Assembly (NCBI RefSeq): GCF_016482825.1
Contig: NZ_JAEMNV010000002.1
Coordinates: forward strand, 558,001-622,000
Direction of reading: 5' to 3'
Origin: Antrihabitans stalagmiti
GTDB lineage: Bacteria; Actinomycetota; Actinomycetes; Mycobacteriales; Mycobacteriaceae
DNA: 64,000 bases
Program-made: the position numbers and the translations under genes
Shown: positions 18,924-27,110 of the stretch, piece by piece
How the letters are laid out: each line of letters begins with the position of its first letter
Position numbering within the stretch: position 1 is the stretch's first letter
The notes under the pieces: generated by a model
Told to the model about the DNA's origin: nothing
Seen by the model: only the letters and a program-made list of their open reading frames with translations
Databases searched by the model: none

Positions 18924-19688
18924 TCAGTCCTTGTAGTCGGGCTGCGTGCGATCGAGCAGCCGCAGCAGTGCCGCCCATGCCATGTCGTAGGCATGATCGT
19001 CGGTGAAGTCGTCGGTCACCTCACCTGCGAACTGCTTGGCGGTGTACTCGGCGATCTCGTGGCTCGGCACCCGCAGTTCACCGCCGGCCTGCGCGGCGAT
19101 CTGAATGTCGCATGCCTTCTCCAGGTAGAACATTCGAAGGAATGCCTCCGACGGTGTTGTACCGACGGTCAGCATTCCGTGGTTGCGCAGGATCAGAGCT
19201 GGGTGGGTGCCGAGGTCCGCGACGAGGCGTTCCCGCTCGGCGGTGTTGAGTGCGATGCCCTCGTAGTCGTGGTAGGCGACCCGGTTGTAGAACTCCATCG
19301 AAATCTGGTTCAGCGGAAGCAAACCCGCTTCCTGCGCGGCAACAGCACAGCCCGCTTTGGTATGGGTGTGCAATACGCAGTGGGCGTCCTCGCGTGCCTC
19401 GTGGATGGCGCCGTGAATGACGAATCCCGCAGGGTTGACACGATATTCGGACGGCTCGACAAGTTCACCGTCGAGACCGATCTTGACGAGGTTGGAGGCC
19501 GTGATCTCTTCGAACAGCAGCCCGTACGGGTTGATCAGGAAGTGATGCTCAGGCCCCGGGATCCGAACCGACACATGGGTGAAGATGAGGTCGGTCATCT
19601 TGAAGTGCGCGAGCAGCCGGTAGACCGCCGCTAGCTCGCGTCGAAGCTCCGCCTCGGTCTTCACGGTTTCGAGCGTCGATGCGGTCAT
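18924..19688 (-). CDS. Class II aldolase/adducin family protein
   Basis: A 254-residue protein of the class II aldolase/adducin fold, zinc-dependent enzymes that cleave or epimerise sugar phosphates and related hydroxy acids. The metal-site motifs are present: HTHTKAGCAV (two His near residues 110-112) and a later His in ALILRNHGMLTVG. An acidic residue is available in the segment between. The ATG at 19688 has GGAG eight bases upstream. It is divergent from the first ureohydrolase gene across a shared AT-rich operator-like dyad and ends at a strong terminator. Members near amino-acid catabolic genes often act on unphosphorylated compounds; the substrate here is unknown. Confidence 0.88.
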   Translation of the reverse strand: MTASTLETVKTEAELRRELAAVYRLLAHFKMTDLIFTHVSVRIPGPEHHFLINPYGLLFEEITASNLVKIGLDGELVEPSEYRVNPAGFVIHGAIHEAREDAHCVLHTHTKAGCAVAAQEAGLLPLNQISMEFYNRVAYHDYEGIALNTAERERLVADLGTHPALILRNHGMLTVGTTPSEAFLRMFYLEKACDIQIAAQAGGELRVPSHEIAEYTAKQFAGEVTDDFTDDHAYDMAWAALLRLLDRTQPDYKD

Positions 19689-19737
19689 GTGCGGATCTCC
19701 TTGCAGGCGTTGTAACTGAGCTGGAAAGCTTTTCGTC

Positions 19738-19763
19738 TTTAAATATATCAACTGATTTAAATA
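19738..19763. promoter_or_regulatory. Operator-like dyad in the aldolase/ureohydrolase divergent promoter
   Basis: TTTAAATATATCA-AC-TGATTTAAA is an imperfect inverted repeat in the only AT-rich part of this intergenic region. Its 17-base core (19745-19761) matches the core of the LysR/symporter site at 15671-15687 at all positions except the two central bases, suggesting one regulator for both promoters. Confidence 0.55.
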
Positions 19764-19824
19764 CATGCTAGTGTCTGCTGTAAGAGATTTCACACTGTCG
19801 AGTGGCAAGAAGGCGGAAGCAAGC

Positions 19825-20808
19825 ATGACCAACAGCCGTGCATCGTACGAGGTTCCGAGGATCACCGAGGGCGGCCGCGTAGGCCCCGTCGACTCGTCGT
19901 TGGTACCTCGGTTCTGCGGTCCCGCAACGTTCGCCCGGCTACCAACGCTTGCCGAGATCGGCAAGACCGACGTCGCGGTCCTCGGCGTCCCGTTCGACAG
20001 TGGTGTGTCCTACCGTCCCGGCGCACGGTTCGGTCCGTCTGCCATTCGGGAGGCCAGTCGTCTACTGCGGCCGTACAACCCGGCCGTCGACGTGTCGCCG
20101 TTCGCAGCGCTGCAGGTCGCCGATGCCGGCGACGTCGCGCTCAATCCGTTCAACATCAACGAAGCCATCGAGACCCTCGAAGGCGCGTCCGGGGTATTCG
20201 CCCAAGACAACACGAAGCTCGTCTGCATCGGCGGCGATCACACCATCGCACTGCCACTGCTGCGGTCGGTAGCGTCGGTCCACGGACCGGTTGCGTTGCT
20301 GCACTTCGACGCTCACCTCGACACCTGGGACACCTACTTCGGCGCCGAGTACACCCACGGCACACCTTTCCGTCGCGCAGTCGAAGAAGGCATCGTCGAC
20401 ACGGAAGCACTCGCGCACGTCGGCACCCGCGGACCGCTGTACGGCAAGAAGGACCTCGAGGACGACCGCAGGTTCGGGTTCGGCATCTACACCTCCGCCG
20501 ACGTGTTCCGTCGCGGCGTCGACGAGATCGTCGACGCATTGCGCGACCGCATCGGCAACCGACCGCTGTATGTCTCGATCGACATCGACGTCCTCGACCC
20601 CGCACATGCGCCGGGTACAGGAACTCCCGAGGCCGGCGGTATGACGAGCCGTGAACTCCTCGAAATCCTGCGCGGTCTGCGGAAGCTGAACCTAGTCGGC
20701 GCCGACGTCGTCGAGGTCGCGCCGGCCTACGACCATGCCGAAATCACCAGTGTCGCAGCGTCACATCTCGCCTACGAGTTCATTTCCTGGTACGCCGGAA
20801 ACGCCTAG
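19825..20808 (+). CDS. Ureohydrolase, agmatinase/guanidino-acid hydrolase family (copy 1)
   Basis: A 327-residue binuclear-manganese ureohydrolase that releases urea from a guanidino compound. Metal ligands are all present: His139 (GGDHTIA), Asp162, His164 and Asp166 ([10 protein letters not shown]), and Asp253 and Asp255 (SIDIDVLDP). The ATG at 19825 has a GGCGGAAGC box and gives a family-like N-terminus; an upstream ATG would add 20 unrelated residues. It is a close paralogue of the second ureohydrolase at 27111-28070, sharing the [17 protein letters not shown] segment. Family members act on agmatine, 4-guanidinobutyrate, 3-guanidinopropionate or arginine; neighbours do not decide the substrate here. 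A long hairpin terminator follows the stop. Confidence 0.88.
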   Translation: MTNSRASYEVPRITEGGRVGPVDSSLVPRFCGPATFARLPTLAEIGKTDVAVLGVPFDSGVSYRPGARFGPSAIREASRLLRPYNPAVDVSPFAALQVADAGDVALNPFNINEAIETLEGASGVFAQDNTKLVCIGGDHTIALPLLRSVASVHGPVALLHFDAHLDTWDTYFGAEYTHGTPFRRAVEEGIVDTEALAHVGTRGPLYGKKDLEDDRRFGFGIYTSADVFRRGVDEIVDALRDRIGNRPLYVSIDIDVLDPAHAPGTGTPEAGGMTSRELLEILRGLRKLNLVGADVVEVAPAYDHAEITSVAASHLAYEFISWYAGNA

Positions 20809-20878
20809 GCGGCTACGCCGCTCGTGAGTCCTTTCGGAGGGCGGACCCTCCGAAAGGACTCACGAGGCGCGAAGCGCC
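20809..20878. repeat. Dispersed palindromic repeat acting as terminator, copy 2
   Basis: A perfect 21-bp stem (20821-20841 and 20846-20866) with a four-base loop CGGA, whose first 20 bases are identical to the stem at 17234. It is flanked by GC palindromes (GCGGCTACGCCGC and GCGCGAAGCGC). It fills the gap between the convergent ureohydrolase and universal stress protein genes and probably terminates both. Confidence 0.87.
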
Positions 20879-21760
20879 CTATCTCGGAACGACGACCACC
20901 GGGACCGGCGAATGCCGCACTATCTTCGCGGCGCGCGAGCCGAGGAACACCAGCTTGATCGGGCCCGACTTGCTTGACCCGATCGTCAGCACATCGCCGT
21001 CGACCCAGTCCACGTCGTCGAGCGCTTCTGCCCAGGTTCTGCCATGTCCCACAACGGATTCCGCCGTGTCGGGCACCTCGGGCAGCGCAGCTACCCTGCG
21101 CAACGCCGCATCGGAGTCACGTTGCACGGCCTCCGCCCATTCCGATACGACGGGCGAGTCCCCCTCGGACCCGAGACTCGTCGAGTACGGCGTCGGGCCA
21201 CGCACGGCGAACGCCGCGAGCCGCAAGGTCGCACCGACCCGTGCGGCAACTGCTGCCGCGGCCAGCACCATCTCGTCCTGATCGGGCGACCCGTTGTATG
21301 CCGCGGTCACCCGCTCGACCCTCGCCGCGCCGCGGACCCGAAATCCTCGTGGTGCCAACGCAACAGGCACATGCGAGCTGTAGAGCAGCCGGGACGTGAC
21401 GCTGCCGAGCGCGACGTGTCCGAACACACCCGCCGACGACGAACCGAGCACGATCATGGACGCCGACCGCTCCTGCGACAGCTCGAGCAGGCCGGACGAT
21501 GTCGAACGTGCGTCGTGCACAACGTATTCGGCTTCGATATCGGCAGGCATGATCTTTCGCGCAGCGTCCAGCGCCGCACTCGCCTCACCGTGCGCGTAGC
21601 GCCGGTACTCCTCGTCGACACGCGCAGCACTCGGCAGCGGCGCCGCGGGAGTCACCGAGCAGACAACGACATCCTCACCGGCCGACCGCGCGAGCATGGC
21701 GGCCAAATGAATGATGGCCTTGCTCTTGCCATCCGGCGAGTAGCCGACGATCAGCGTCAT
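20879..21760 (-). CDS. Tandem-domain universal stress protein linked to an APC permease
   Basis: A 293-residue protein with two UspA domains. Domain 1 (about 1-140) starts TLIVGYSPDGKSKAIIHLA and carries the ATP-binding-like signature VLGSSSAGVFGHVALGSVT. Domain 2 (about 150-293) starts with VTAAYNGSPDQDEMVLAAA and ends GSSKSGPIKLVFLGSRAAKIV followed by VPVVVVPR. Its ATG overlaps the stop of the APC permease gene (ATGA at 21757-21760), so the two are co-translated. A second USP/APC pair occurs at 34325-36777 in the opposite order. A role in gating or regulating the permease is an inference from this repeated pairing. Confidence 0.88.
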   Translation of the reverse strand: MTLIVGYSPDGKSKAIIHLAAMLARSAGEDVVVCSVTPAAPLPSAARVDEEYRRYAHGEASAALDAARKIMPADIEAEYVVHDARSTSSGLLELSQERSASMIVLGSSSAGVFGHVALGSVTSRLLYSSHVPVALAPRGFRVRGAARVERVTAAYNGSPDQDEMVLAAAAVAARVGATLRLAAFAVRGPTPYSTSLGSEGDSPVVSEWAEAVQRDSDAALRRVAALPEVPDTAESVVGHGRTWAEALDDVDWVDGDVLTIGSSKSGPIKLVFLGSRAAKIVRHSPVPVVVVPR

Positions 21761-23202
21761 AGCTCGTCCTTCGCGTTCGTCCCTGCGGCATCCGCCTTGT
21801 CGAGGTAGGAATGCGACCTGCCGTACGCGAGATACCACCCGAGCGCGATCGCCACCCAGACGAGGAACACGTAGATGGTCACGGGGCGAAGATCTTTGAT
21901 GATCCAGATGCAACCGATGATCGACAAGATGGGCGTCACCGGATAGCCGGGTACCTTGAAGCTCCGTTTGAGATCGGGTGCAATACGCCGCAGCACCATC
22001 ACGCCGATCGACACCACAAGGAATGCGACGAGAGTGCCGATGCTCGTCATCTCGGCAAGGAAGTTGATCGGGATGAAGCCGGCGAGCACACCGATCACCG
22101 CACACACGATGATCGTGTTGGGAATCGGGGTCAGCGTCCGCGGATTGACCTTGTGGAACACCTTCGGGATCATCCCGTCGCGCGACATCGCGAACAGGAT
22201 GCGGGTCTGACCGTAGATCACGACGAGGGTGACGCTGAAGATCGAGACGACGGCACCAGCGGCCAAGACTGTTCCCGGCCACGACGAGCCCGTGACGTTT
22301 TCGAGGATCGCGGCGAGTCCCGCTTCCTGGTCCTGGAACTGATCTGCAGGCTGCGCACCGATTGCGACGGCGACCACCGCGATATAGACGCCGGTGACGG
22401 CGACGAGCGAGATCAGGATTGCCAACGGCAGGTTGCGGCGCGGATTCTTGACTTCTTCACCGGCGGTGGAGACGGCGTCGAGACCGATGTAGGAGAAGAA
22501 GATGATGCCGGCGGCCGACATGATGCCGCTGAATCCGAACGGAGCGAAGTCGGCGAAGTGATCGGTGTTCCAGCCTGCGATGCCGACGACGACGAACAGA
22601 GCGAGGATGCCGAGCTTGATGCCGACCATGATCGCGTTGATCTTGGCCGACTCGCTCGCACCGCGGACAAGCAGGACACCGCAGAGGCAGACGAGAACGA
22701 CGGCGGGGAGATTGATGATGCCGCCCTGCTCCGGCGCCTGCGACAGAGCGTCGGGAATGCGGATGCTGAACAGATTGTCGAGCAGCTGGTTGAGGTACTG
22801 CGACCAACCGACCGATACGGCTGCCGCCGAGACGCCGTACTCCAGCAACAAGCACGCCCCGACCGCGATTGCGGGCATCTCGCCGAGCGTCGCGTAAGTG
22901 TAGGAATACGACGAGCCCGAGACGGGGACCGCGCCGGCGAGTTCGGCGTAACAGATGGCGGTAAGACCTGCCACGATGCCCGCCACCACGAACGAGATCA
23001 GCGTCGCGGGTCCGGCGACGGGGACGGCCTGCGACAGGATGATGAAGATGCCGGTGCCGATCGTGGCACCGATACCGAACATCGACAGCTGCGCGAGTCC
23101 GATGGTCCTGGCAAGATCACCCTTGCCTGTATCGGCACCGGTCTCGTCCTGTATCAGTTGGACCGGCTTGCGGCGCAGTGCTTGTTGTAATAGCGACGAC
23201 AT
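21757..23202 (-). CDS. APC-family amino acid/polyamine permease (cationic amino acid type)
   Basis: A 481-residue permease with about twelve hydrophobic segments. APC signatures include the first unwound helix GIGATIGTGIFIILSQAVPVAG and the GLTAICYAELAGAVPVSGSSYSY segment, which resemble the cationic amino acid transporter branch. It probably imports the substrate of the adjacent pathway, predicted to be arginine. It has its own promoter region: a perfect TTGTGTC-N4-GACACAA dyad lies 57 bp upstream of the start, separating it from the D-amino-acid oxidase-like gene on the same strand. Its stop overlaps the start of the universal stress protein gene. Confidence 0.9.
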   Translation of the reverse strand: MSSLLQQALRRKPVQLIQDETGADTGKGDLARTIGLAQLSMFGIGATIGTGIFIILSQAVPVAGPATLISFVVAGIVAGLTAICYAELAGAVPVSGSSYSYTYATLGEMPAIAVGACLLLEYGVSAAAVSVGWSQYLNQLLDNLFSIRIPDALSQAPEQGGIINLPAVVLVCLCGVLLVRGASESAKINAIMVGIKLGILALFVVVGIAGWNTDHFADFAPFGFSGIMSAAGIIFFSYIGLDAVSTAGEEVKNPRRNLPLAILISLVAVTGVYIAVVAVAIGAQPADQFQDQEAGLAAILENVTGSSWPGTVLAAGAVVSIFSVTLVVIYGQTRILFAMSRDGMIPKVFHKVNPRTLTPIPNTIIVCAVIGVLAGFIPINFLAEMTSIGTLVAFLVVSIGVMVLRRIAPDLKRSFKVPGYPVTPILSIIGCIWIIKDLRPVTIYVFLVWVAIALGWYLAYGRSHSYLDKADAAGTNAKDEL

Positions 23203-23258
23203 CGCCGTACTCCTCGGATTTTGCCCTGATGAAACCTAAGTGTCCTAAGGATGCACGC

Positions 23259-23276
23259 TTGTGTCCCGCGACACAA
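23259..23276. promoter_or_regulatory. Predicted operator of the XRE/cupin regulator, upstream of the APC permease
   Basis: A perfect inverted repeat TTGTGTC-CCGC-GACACAA, the strongest of four TTGTGTC-bearing sites in this cluster (others at 26971, 27052 on the opposite strand, and 28650). It is 57 bp upstream of the permease start, in a 142-bp gap. A weaker AGTGTCCT lies at about 23239. Assignment to the regulator at 28067-28669 is inferred from co-location. Confidence 0.6.
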
Positions 23277-23344
23277 TGGGCTCGGGAAAGAAACTCGTAA
23301 AATTCCCAAAGCGGTGTGTTACGAGGCGAATTCGCCGCGCGAAC

Positions 23345-24325
23345 CTACCGTTCGGTAACTCCGGCACGACCCTCGGAGACAAGCCGAACGACGTCTCCAG
23401 CAACACCCCACGACGTAGTGACACCGGCGCCGCCGTGCCCGTAGCTGTGCACCACACGACGCCCTGCATGCTCACCGACGTCGAGACGGACCTCATCACG
23501 ACCGGGACGCAGTCCAACCACGTCGGCAAGGACGGCAGCGTCGACGAGCCTCGGTTCGAGCTTGCTTGCGGCAGCCAGAATCGACTGCGCAACAGCGGAA
23601 TCCGGCGTCCGATCCGTCACCCCGGGTTCGTTCGTGCCGCCGCAGATCACGTCGTCGGCGCGCGGAATCACGTACGTGCACCCCCGCGCGTTGTCCTCGT
23701 CGATATACCACCGCGTCAGCCCGGGATTGGCGACGCGAACGATCTGGCCGCGTACAGGTACCAAGCGGGTGTCGCCGGTCAGTTCGCCTGCCACAAGGCC
23801 TGCTGCGACGACGATCGGGCAATCCCCATGCCCGACGTCGTCCAACGACTTCAGCGATCGCCACTCGAACACGACACCCTCGCGGACGCAGGAGGCCAAC
23901 AGCCATTCGAGATAGATCGGCATCACGATCACCGGAACAGTGCAGACCTCACCGGAGACGGCGCCGTCGACGAGTTCGTCGGGCCGCGCAGCACGGGCAG
24001 CCACCACATCCCCGGCCCACCATGCCGTCCGACCCGGCACCCGTTGCAGCACAACGCCTTCCCGCTGCGCGACGCCCGTGTCGGGATCGGCCGCCAACTC
24101 GGTGAACCTGGCGAGCGATTCCACCGACCAGCGCAGGACGAGGTCCTTCGGATACGCGTCGTAGGGCTCCCAGATCGCGGCGGCGATCGCGGACACCGTA
24201 TCGGCGGGCAACCTGTCGGCGACGACGGCGACTCGCAAACCCGACTGCGCCAACGCAAGCGCCGACGTCAATCCGATGACGCCCGCGCCGACCACAACGA
24301 CATCGGCCACGTCAGTCGCTGTCAC
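23345..24325 (-). CDS. D-amino-acid oxidase-like FAD oxidoreductase
   Basis: A 326-residue flavoprotein. FAD binds through the N-terminal Rossmann motif (VVVVGAGVIGLTSALALAQ, about residues 8-27). The later VPVRGQIVRV segment, the YVIPRADDVICGGT segment near 220 and the C-terminal SYGHGGAGVTTSWGVA signature are those of D-amino-acid oxidase, which converts D-amino acids to oxo acids with release of ammonia and hydrogen peroxide. It starts with a GTG that overlaps the stop of the flavin monooxygenase gene (GTGA at 24322-24325), so it is the third gene of that unit. In an arginine pathway it could act on D-arginine or another D-amino acid; that is inference. Confidence 0.85.
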   Translation of the reverse strand: MTATDVADVVVVGAGVIGLTSALALAQSGLRVAVVADRLPADTVSAIAAAIWEPYDAYPKDLVLRWSVESLARFTELAADPDTGVAQREGVVLQRVPGRTAWWAGDVVAARAARPDELVDGAVSGEVCTVPVIVMPIYLEWLLASCVREGVVFEWRSLKSLDDVGHGDCPIVVAAGLVAGELTGDTRLVPVRGQIVRVANPGLTRWYIDEDNARGCTYVIPRADDVICGGTNEPGVTDRTPDSAVAQSILAAASKLEPRLVDAAVLADVVGLRPGRDEVRLDVGEHAGRRVVHSYGHGGAGVTTSWGVAGDVVRLVSEGRAGVTER

Positions 24326-26013
24326 GGTTCCAACTCGATCGGCGCGATGTCGTCGTACACGTCGCCGGGGCCCGGATTACCTTCCGGGGTACGCCCACCG
24401 AAGTGGTTCATCACTCCCCACACCGCGTTCAACGCCGTCTGCACGGCACCTTCGGCCCACCCCGCGGTCCACGACACGTCGTCGCCCGCCATGAAGAACC
24501 CACGGAACTCGGGCGGTAGCCGATCTTGCATGAAGTGCCCGTAGAGGCGCTGCTGATAGCGGTAGTGCCCAGGCAGATTCGCCTTGAACGCTCCCATGAA
24601 ATCGCGCTCGGTCTCCCACGACAACGTCACCGGTGAGGCGATGACGTGGCTGCGGATGTCGACGTTCGGATAGATCTCCGCGAGCGACTTCAGCATCAGA
24701 TCCATCCGCTCGGTCGCATCGAGTGGCAGCAGCTTCAACGAATCGTCCGCCCACGTGTACGACAGGCAGATGAGCCCTGGCTTGTCGTCGCCGAAATCGA
24801 GCAGGTAGGTGCCACGATTCATCCGGTCGGTGAGCGTCATGCTCATCACCTCGCGGCCGGTTTCCGGATCGATGTCCTTCCAGAACGGCCGATCGACGAG
24901 CACGAACACCTTGGACGATCCCATGTAGTGGGTGCGCTCGATGGCCGTCCAGTGGTCGATCGGAATAAGGCGCTCGTCGGACCGGATCGTGTTGAGCAAC
25001 ATCCAGCCCTGGCCTGTGAACACGACCGACGGGAACGTGTCGATCCGTCCGGACTTGTCGGTGACGGTGAAGTTGTCCGGGTGGGTCCGTCGCAGATCCA
25101 TGACGCGCGGGCGCGGCACACCGCCGTCGTGCAGCGACTGCACCGACGTACCGGCAGGCCAATGTGCGGCACCCTCGACGGGAGTGCTCCACAGCCGCAC
25201 CGGAAGTTGTTGCGAGCCACCGTCGATACCGCGGTGATGGTCGTCGGCCGCGGTACAGGTCACCCGCAGGATTTCGAGTATCGAGTTCGGGAAGTCGGTG
25301 TCCCAGCCGCCGGTACCGAACCCGACCTGACCGAAGATCTCGCGGAGCGCGAAACGAGCGAATGCGTCGGACTGGCAGAGGAATCCGTAGAACGTGACGT
25401 CGTCGTAGCGCTTGACGAGATCGCCCCAGATCGCCTTGATCGCAGGCACATCGCGCTTACGGATCGCGTCTGTGAGCGCCTGCGCTTCGGCATGCTCGTC
25501 GAGGGTCCGGGCCCACGCGTCGGCAACTTCACGATAGATGTCGGGGAGGTCGTCGATGGTCCTGGCAAAGTGCTTGTCGCCCTTGAGGTCGACGACGGTG
25601 CTCGACGTCGCGTCGGCAAGTGGGTTCGGAAACGGAGTCGTCGACAGACCCATTTCGTCGAGGTAGTGAAACAGGGTCGTCGACGACGGTGGGAAGCGCA
25701 TCGATCCCATCTCGGCAGTGACGCCGGGGTGGCCCTCGAACTCGACCGACCGCATCCGGCCGCCGATCTGATCCGCCTCGTACAGCACGGGACGCAGTCC
25801 CATTCGCAGCAATTCGCGCGCGACGAGCGTTCCCGACAACCCACCGCCGATCACAGCGACCCGGGTGCCGAACGCCTCCTGAGGCACCGAGCCGATGCCC
25901 GCCGGGTTCTTCACGTAGTCGTCGTAGGCAAACGGGAAGTCCGGCCCGAACATCGTGAGGGGCGGCAACTCGCTGTTGTCGTGTAAGCCCTCTGGTCCGA
26001 TCGGGATGGTCAT
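24322..26013 (-). CDS. Flavin L-amino-acid 2-monooxygenase (DavB-like), predicted arginine 2-monooxygenase
   Basis: A 563-residue flavin amine-oxidase-fold enzyme. The opening TMFGPDFPFAYDDY, dinucleotide motif VAVIGGGLSGTLVARELL (about 51-68), QVGFGTGGWDTDFPNS (about 235) and the C-terminal AGDDVSWTAGWAEGAVQTAL are characteristic of the lysine 2-monooxygenase (DavB) group, which oxidatively decarboxylates basic L-amino acids to amides. Here the product would go to the nitrilase-type amidase encoded upstream, whose stop overlaps this ATG. The divergent gene is a guanidino ureohydrolase rather than 5-aminovalerate genes, so L-arginine to 4-guanidinobutyramide is the favoured reaction. Lysine or mixed specificity remains possible. 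The start has GGAG six bases upstream. Confidence 0.82.
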   Translation of the reverse strand: MTIPIGPEGLHDNSELPPLTMFGPDFPFAYDDYVKNPAGIGSVPQEAFGTRVAVIGGGLSGTLVARELLRMGLRPVLYEADQIGGRMRSVEFEGHPGVTAEMGSMRFPPSSTTLFHYLDEMGLSTTPFPNPLADATSSTVVDLKGDKHFARTIDDLPDIYREVADAWARTLDEHAEAQALTDAIRKRDVPAIKAIWGDLVKRYDDVTFYGFLCQSDAFARFALREIFGQVGFGTGGWDTDFPNSILEILRVTCTAADDHHRGIDGGSQQLPVRLWSTPVEGAAHWPAGTSVQSLHDGGVPRPRVMDLRRTHPDNFTVTDKSGRIDTFPSVVFTGQGWMLLNTIRSDERLIPIDHWTAIERTHYMGSSKVFVLVDRPFWKDIDPETGREVMSMTLTDRMNRGTYLLDFGDDKPGLICLSYTWADDSLKLLPLDATERMDLMLKSLAEIYPNVDIRSHVIASPVTLSWETERDFMGAFKANLPGHYRYQQRLYGHFMQDRLPPEFRGFFMAGDDVSWTAGWAEGAVQTALNAVWGVMNHFGGRTPEGNPGPGDVYDDIAPIELEP

Positions 26014-26834
26014 CCGTTGCTCCTAGTTTCATCGTGCCCGCGCGATGACGCGAGAGGTCCGTACAGGTCGCTCCGCCGATCGGGCAGATGCGTATTGATG
26101 GTGCGCCCCGATGTCAGTGCGGCGGGGTCGAATTCGGCAATCAGCAATTCCTCGGCGGCGTCGGCGCGCACCAGGTCGGCGCCGTCCGGGCTGATCGCGC
26201 AACTGAGCCCGCAGTAGCTGAGTTCGTTCTCGACATCGCACCGGTTGACGTAGGCGACGAACAATTGGTTCTCGTAGGCCCGGGCAGGCACCAGGATCCG
26301 GCTGACGACCTCGAACGGCGCCATCAAACCCGTTGGTACAAGCAACACATCGGTTCCGGCGTCGGCATGAGCACGCGCCACCTCGGGGAATTCGATGTCG
26401 TAACAGATCGCGAGCCCGCAGGTGAGATCACCCAGCCGAAACTGCGTGACCAAGGTGTCACCCTGGACGAACAGCCCGCGGTCGAGGTCGCCGTAGAGAT
26501 GGGTCTTGCGATGCCGCGCTACGAGCGCTCCATCGGGACCGACAACGGCGACCGTGTTGTAGTTGCCTGCCTCGACAGTCTCCGGATAGCCGTAAACGAT
26601 TGCGATGGAATGCTTTCGGGCGATCTCGGCGATAGCGTCGAACATGGGTCCGTCGGCGGGTTCGGCTCGTTGGGCGGACAGTTCGCCGATGTTATAGCCG
26701 GTGGCCGACATCTCCGGTGTCACCAGAATGTCGGCGCCGGCCGCAGCAGCTCGGGCCGCGGCGGCGGCAATCGCTGCAACATTTGCCTCGACGTCGCCGG
26801 GCGCGTCGGGCCCCTGATACAGGGCCGCGCGCAT
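26010..26834 (-). CDS. Nitrilase-superfamily amide hydrolase, predicted 4-guanidinobutyramidase (DavA-like)
   Basis: A carbon-nitrogen hydrolase of 274 residues from the ATG at 26834 (MRAALYQG, the usual family opening). The Glu-Lys-Cys triad is visible in LVTPEMSATGYN, HRKTHLYGDLD and LAICYDIEFPEVA. The closest remembered relative is 5-aminovaleramidase DavA, partner of DavB. Here it heads a three-gene unit with the monooxygenase, so it should hydrolyse the amide formed by that enzyme; with arginine the product is 4-guanidinobutyrate. No convincing ribosome-binding site precedes 26834. A GTG at 26921 in the same frame would add 29 unusual residues and lies just after a possible promoter (TTGACA near 26961), so the start is uncertain. 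Confidence 0.83.
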   Translation of the reverse strand: MRAALYQGPDAPGDVEANVAAIAAAAARAAAAGADILVTPEMSATGYNIGELSAQRAEPADGPMFDAIAEIARKHSIAIVYGYPETVEAGNYNTVAVVGPDGALVARHRKTHLYGDLDRGLFVQGDTLVTQFRLGDLTCGLAICYDIEFPEVARAHADAGTDVLLVPTGLMAPFEVVSRILVPARAYENQLFVAYVNRCDVENELSYCGLSCAISPDGADLVRADAAEELLIAEFDPAALTSGRTINTHLPDRRSDLYGPLASSRGHDETRSNG

Positions 26835-26960
26835 CACTGCGCTGCCCGTCGACGATGGGCGGGTGATGGACGCACTTACTCCCTGCTTTCGACCGTCGAT
26901 AGCGACGATCAGGCCGGTCACGATGTGATTGACGTCTATCTTGAGAGCCTACGACACCTC

Positions 26961-27060
26961 CTGTCAACCCTTGTGTCCTATGAGGCCACACGGAGGTCTG
27001 AAACTACTCACGAGTAGGGACGACCTGCGCGAAAAGCCTTGCCACATCCAGGACACAAGA
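26961..27060. promoter_or_regulatory. Divergent promoter region between amidase and ureohydrolase genes, with TTGTGTC sites
   Basis: The region has two sites in opposite orientation: TTGTGTC at 26971-26977 (degenerate second arm) and its complement GACACAA at 27052-27058. Each lies next to a TTGAC hexamer that could be a -35 element: TTGACA on the minus strand just left of 26971, and TTGACT at 27062 on the plus strand. This symmetric layout suggests one repressor controls both promoters. It matches the perfect dyad upstream of the APC permease gene. Confidence 0.55.
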
Positions 27061-27110
27061 GTTGACTAATGCACAACTTCACGCGCACCGACCATCGAAA
27101 GGGTGGCACC

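Noticed and set aside
21811-23190. Plus-strand open frame of 459 codons opposite the APC permease
   Set aside because: Composition is Asp/His/Arg-rich without any motif, as expected for the shadow of a hydrophobic protein.
26834-26921. GTG 26921 as the amidase start
   Set aside because: It would add 29 residues with no family character, and homologues begin at the MRxALYQG segment; it is kept only as an alternative because no ribosome-binding site is seen at 26834.
26922-27110. Guanidine riboswitch upstream of the ureohydrolase or permease genes
   Set aside because: I looked for the paired short hairpins with ACG-containing loops in the gaps at 19764-19824, 23203-23344 and 26922-27110 and did not see them; TTGTGTC dyads explain the regions better.
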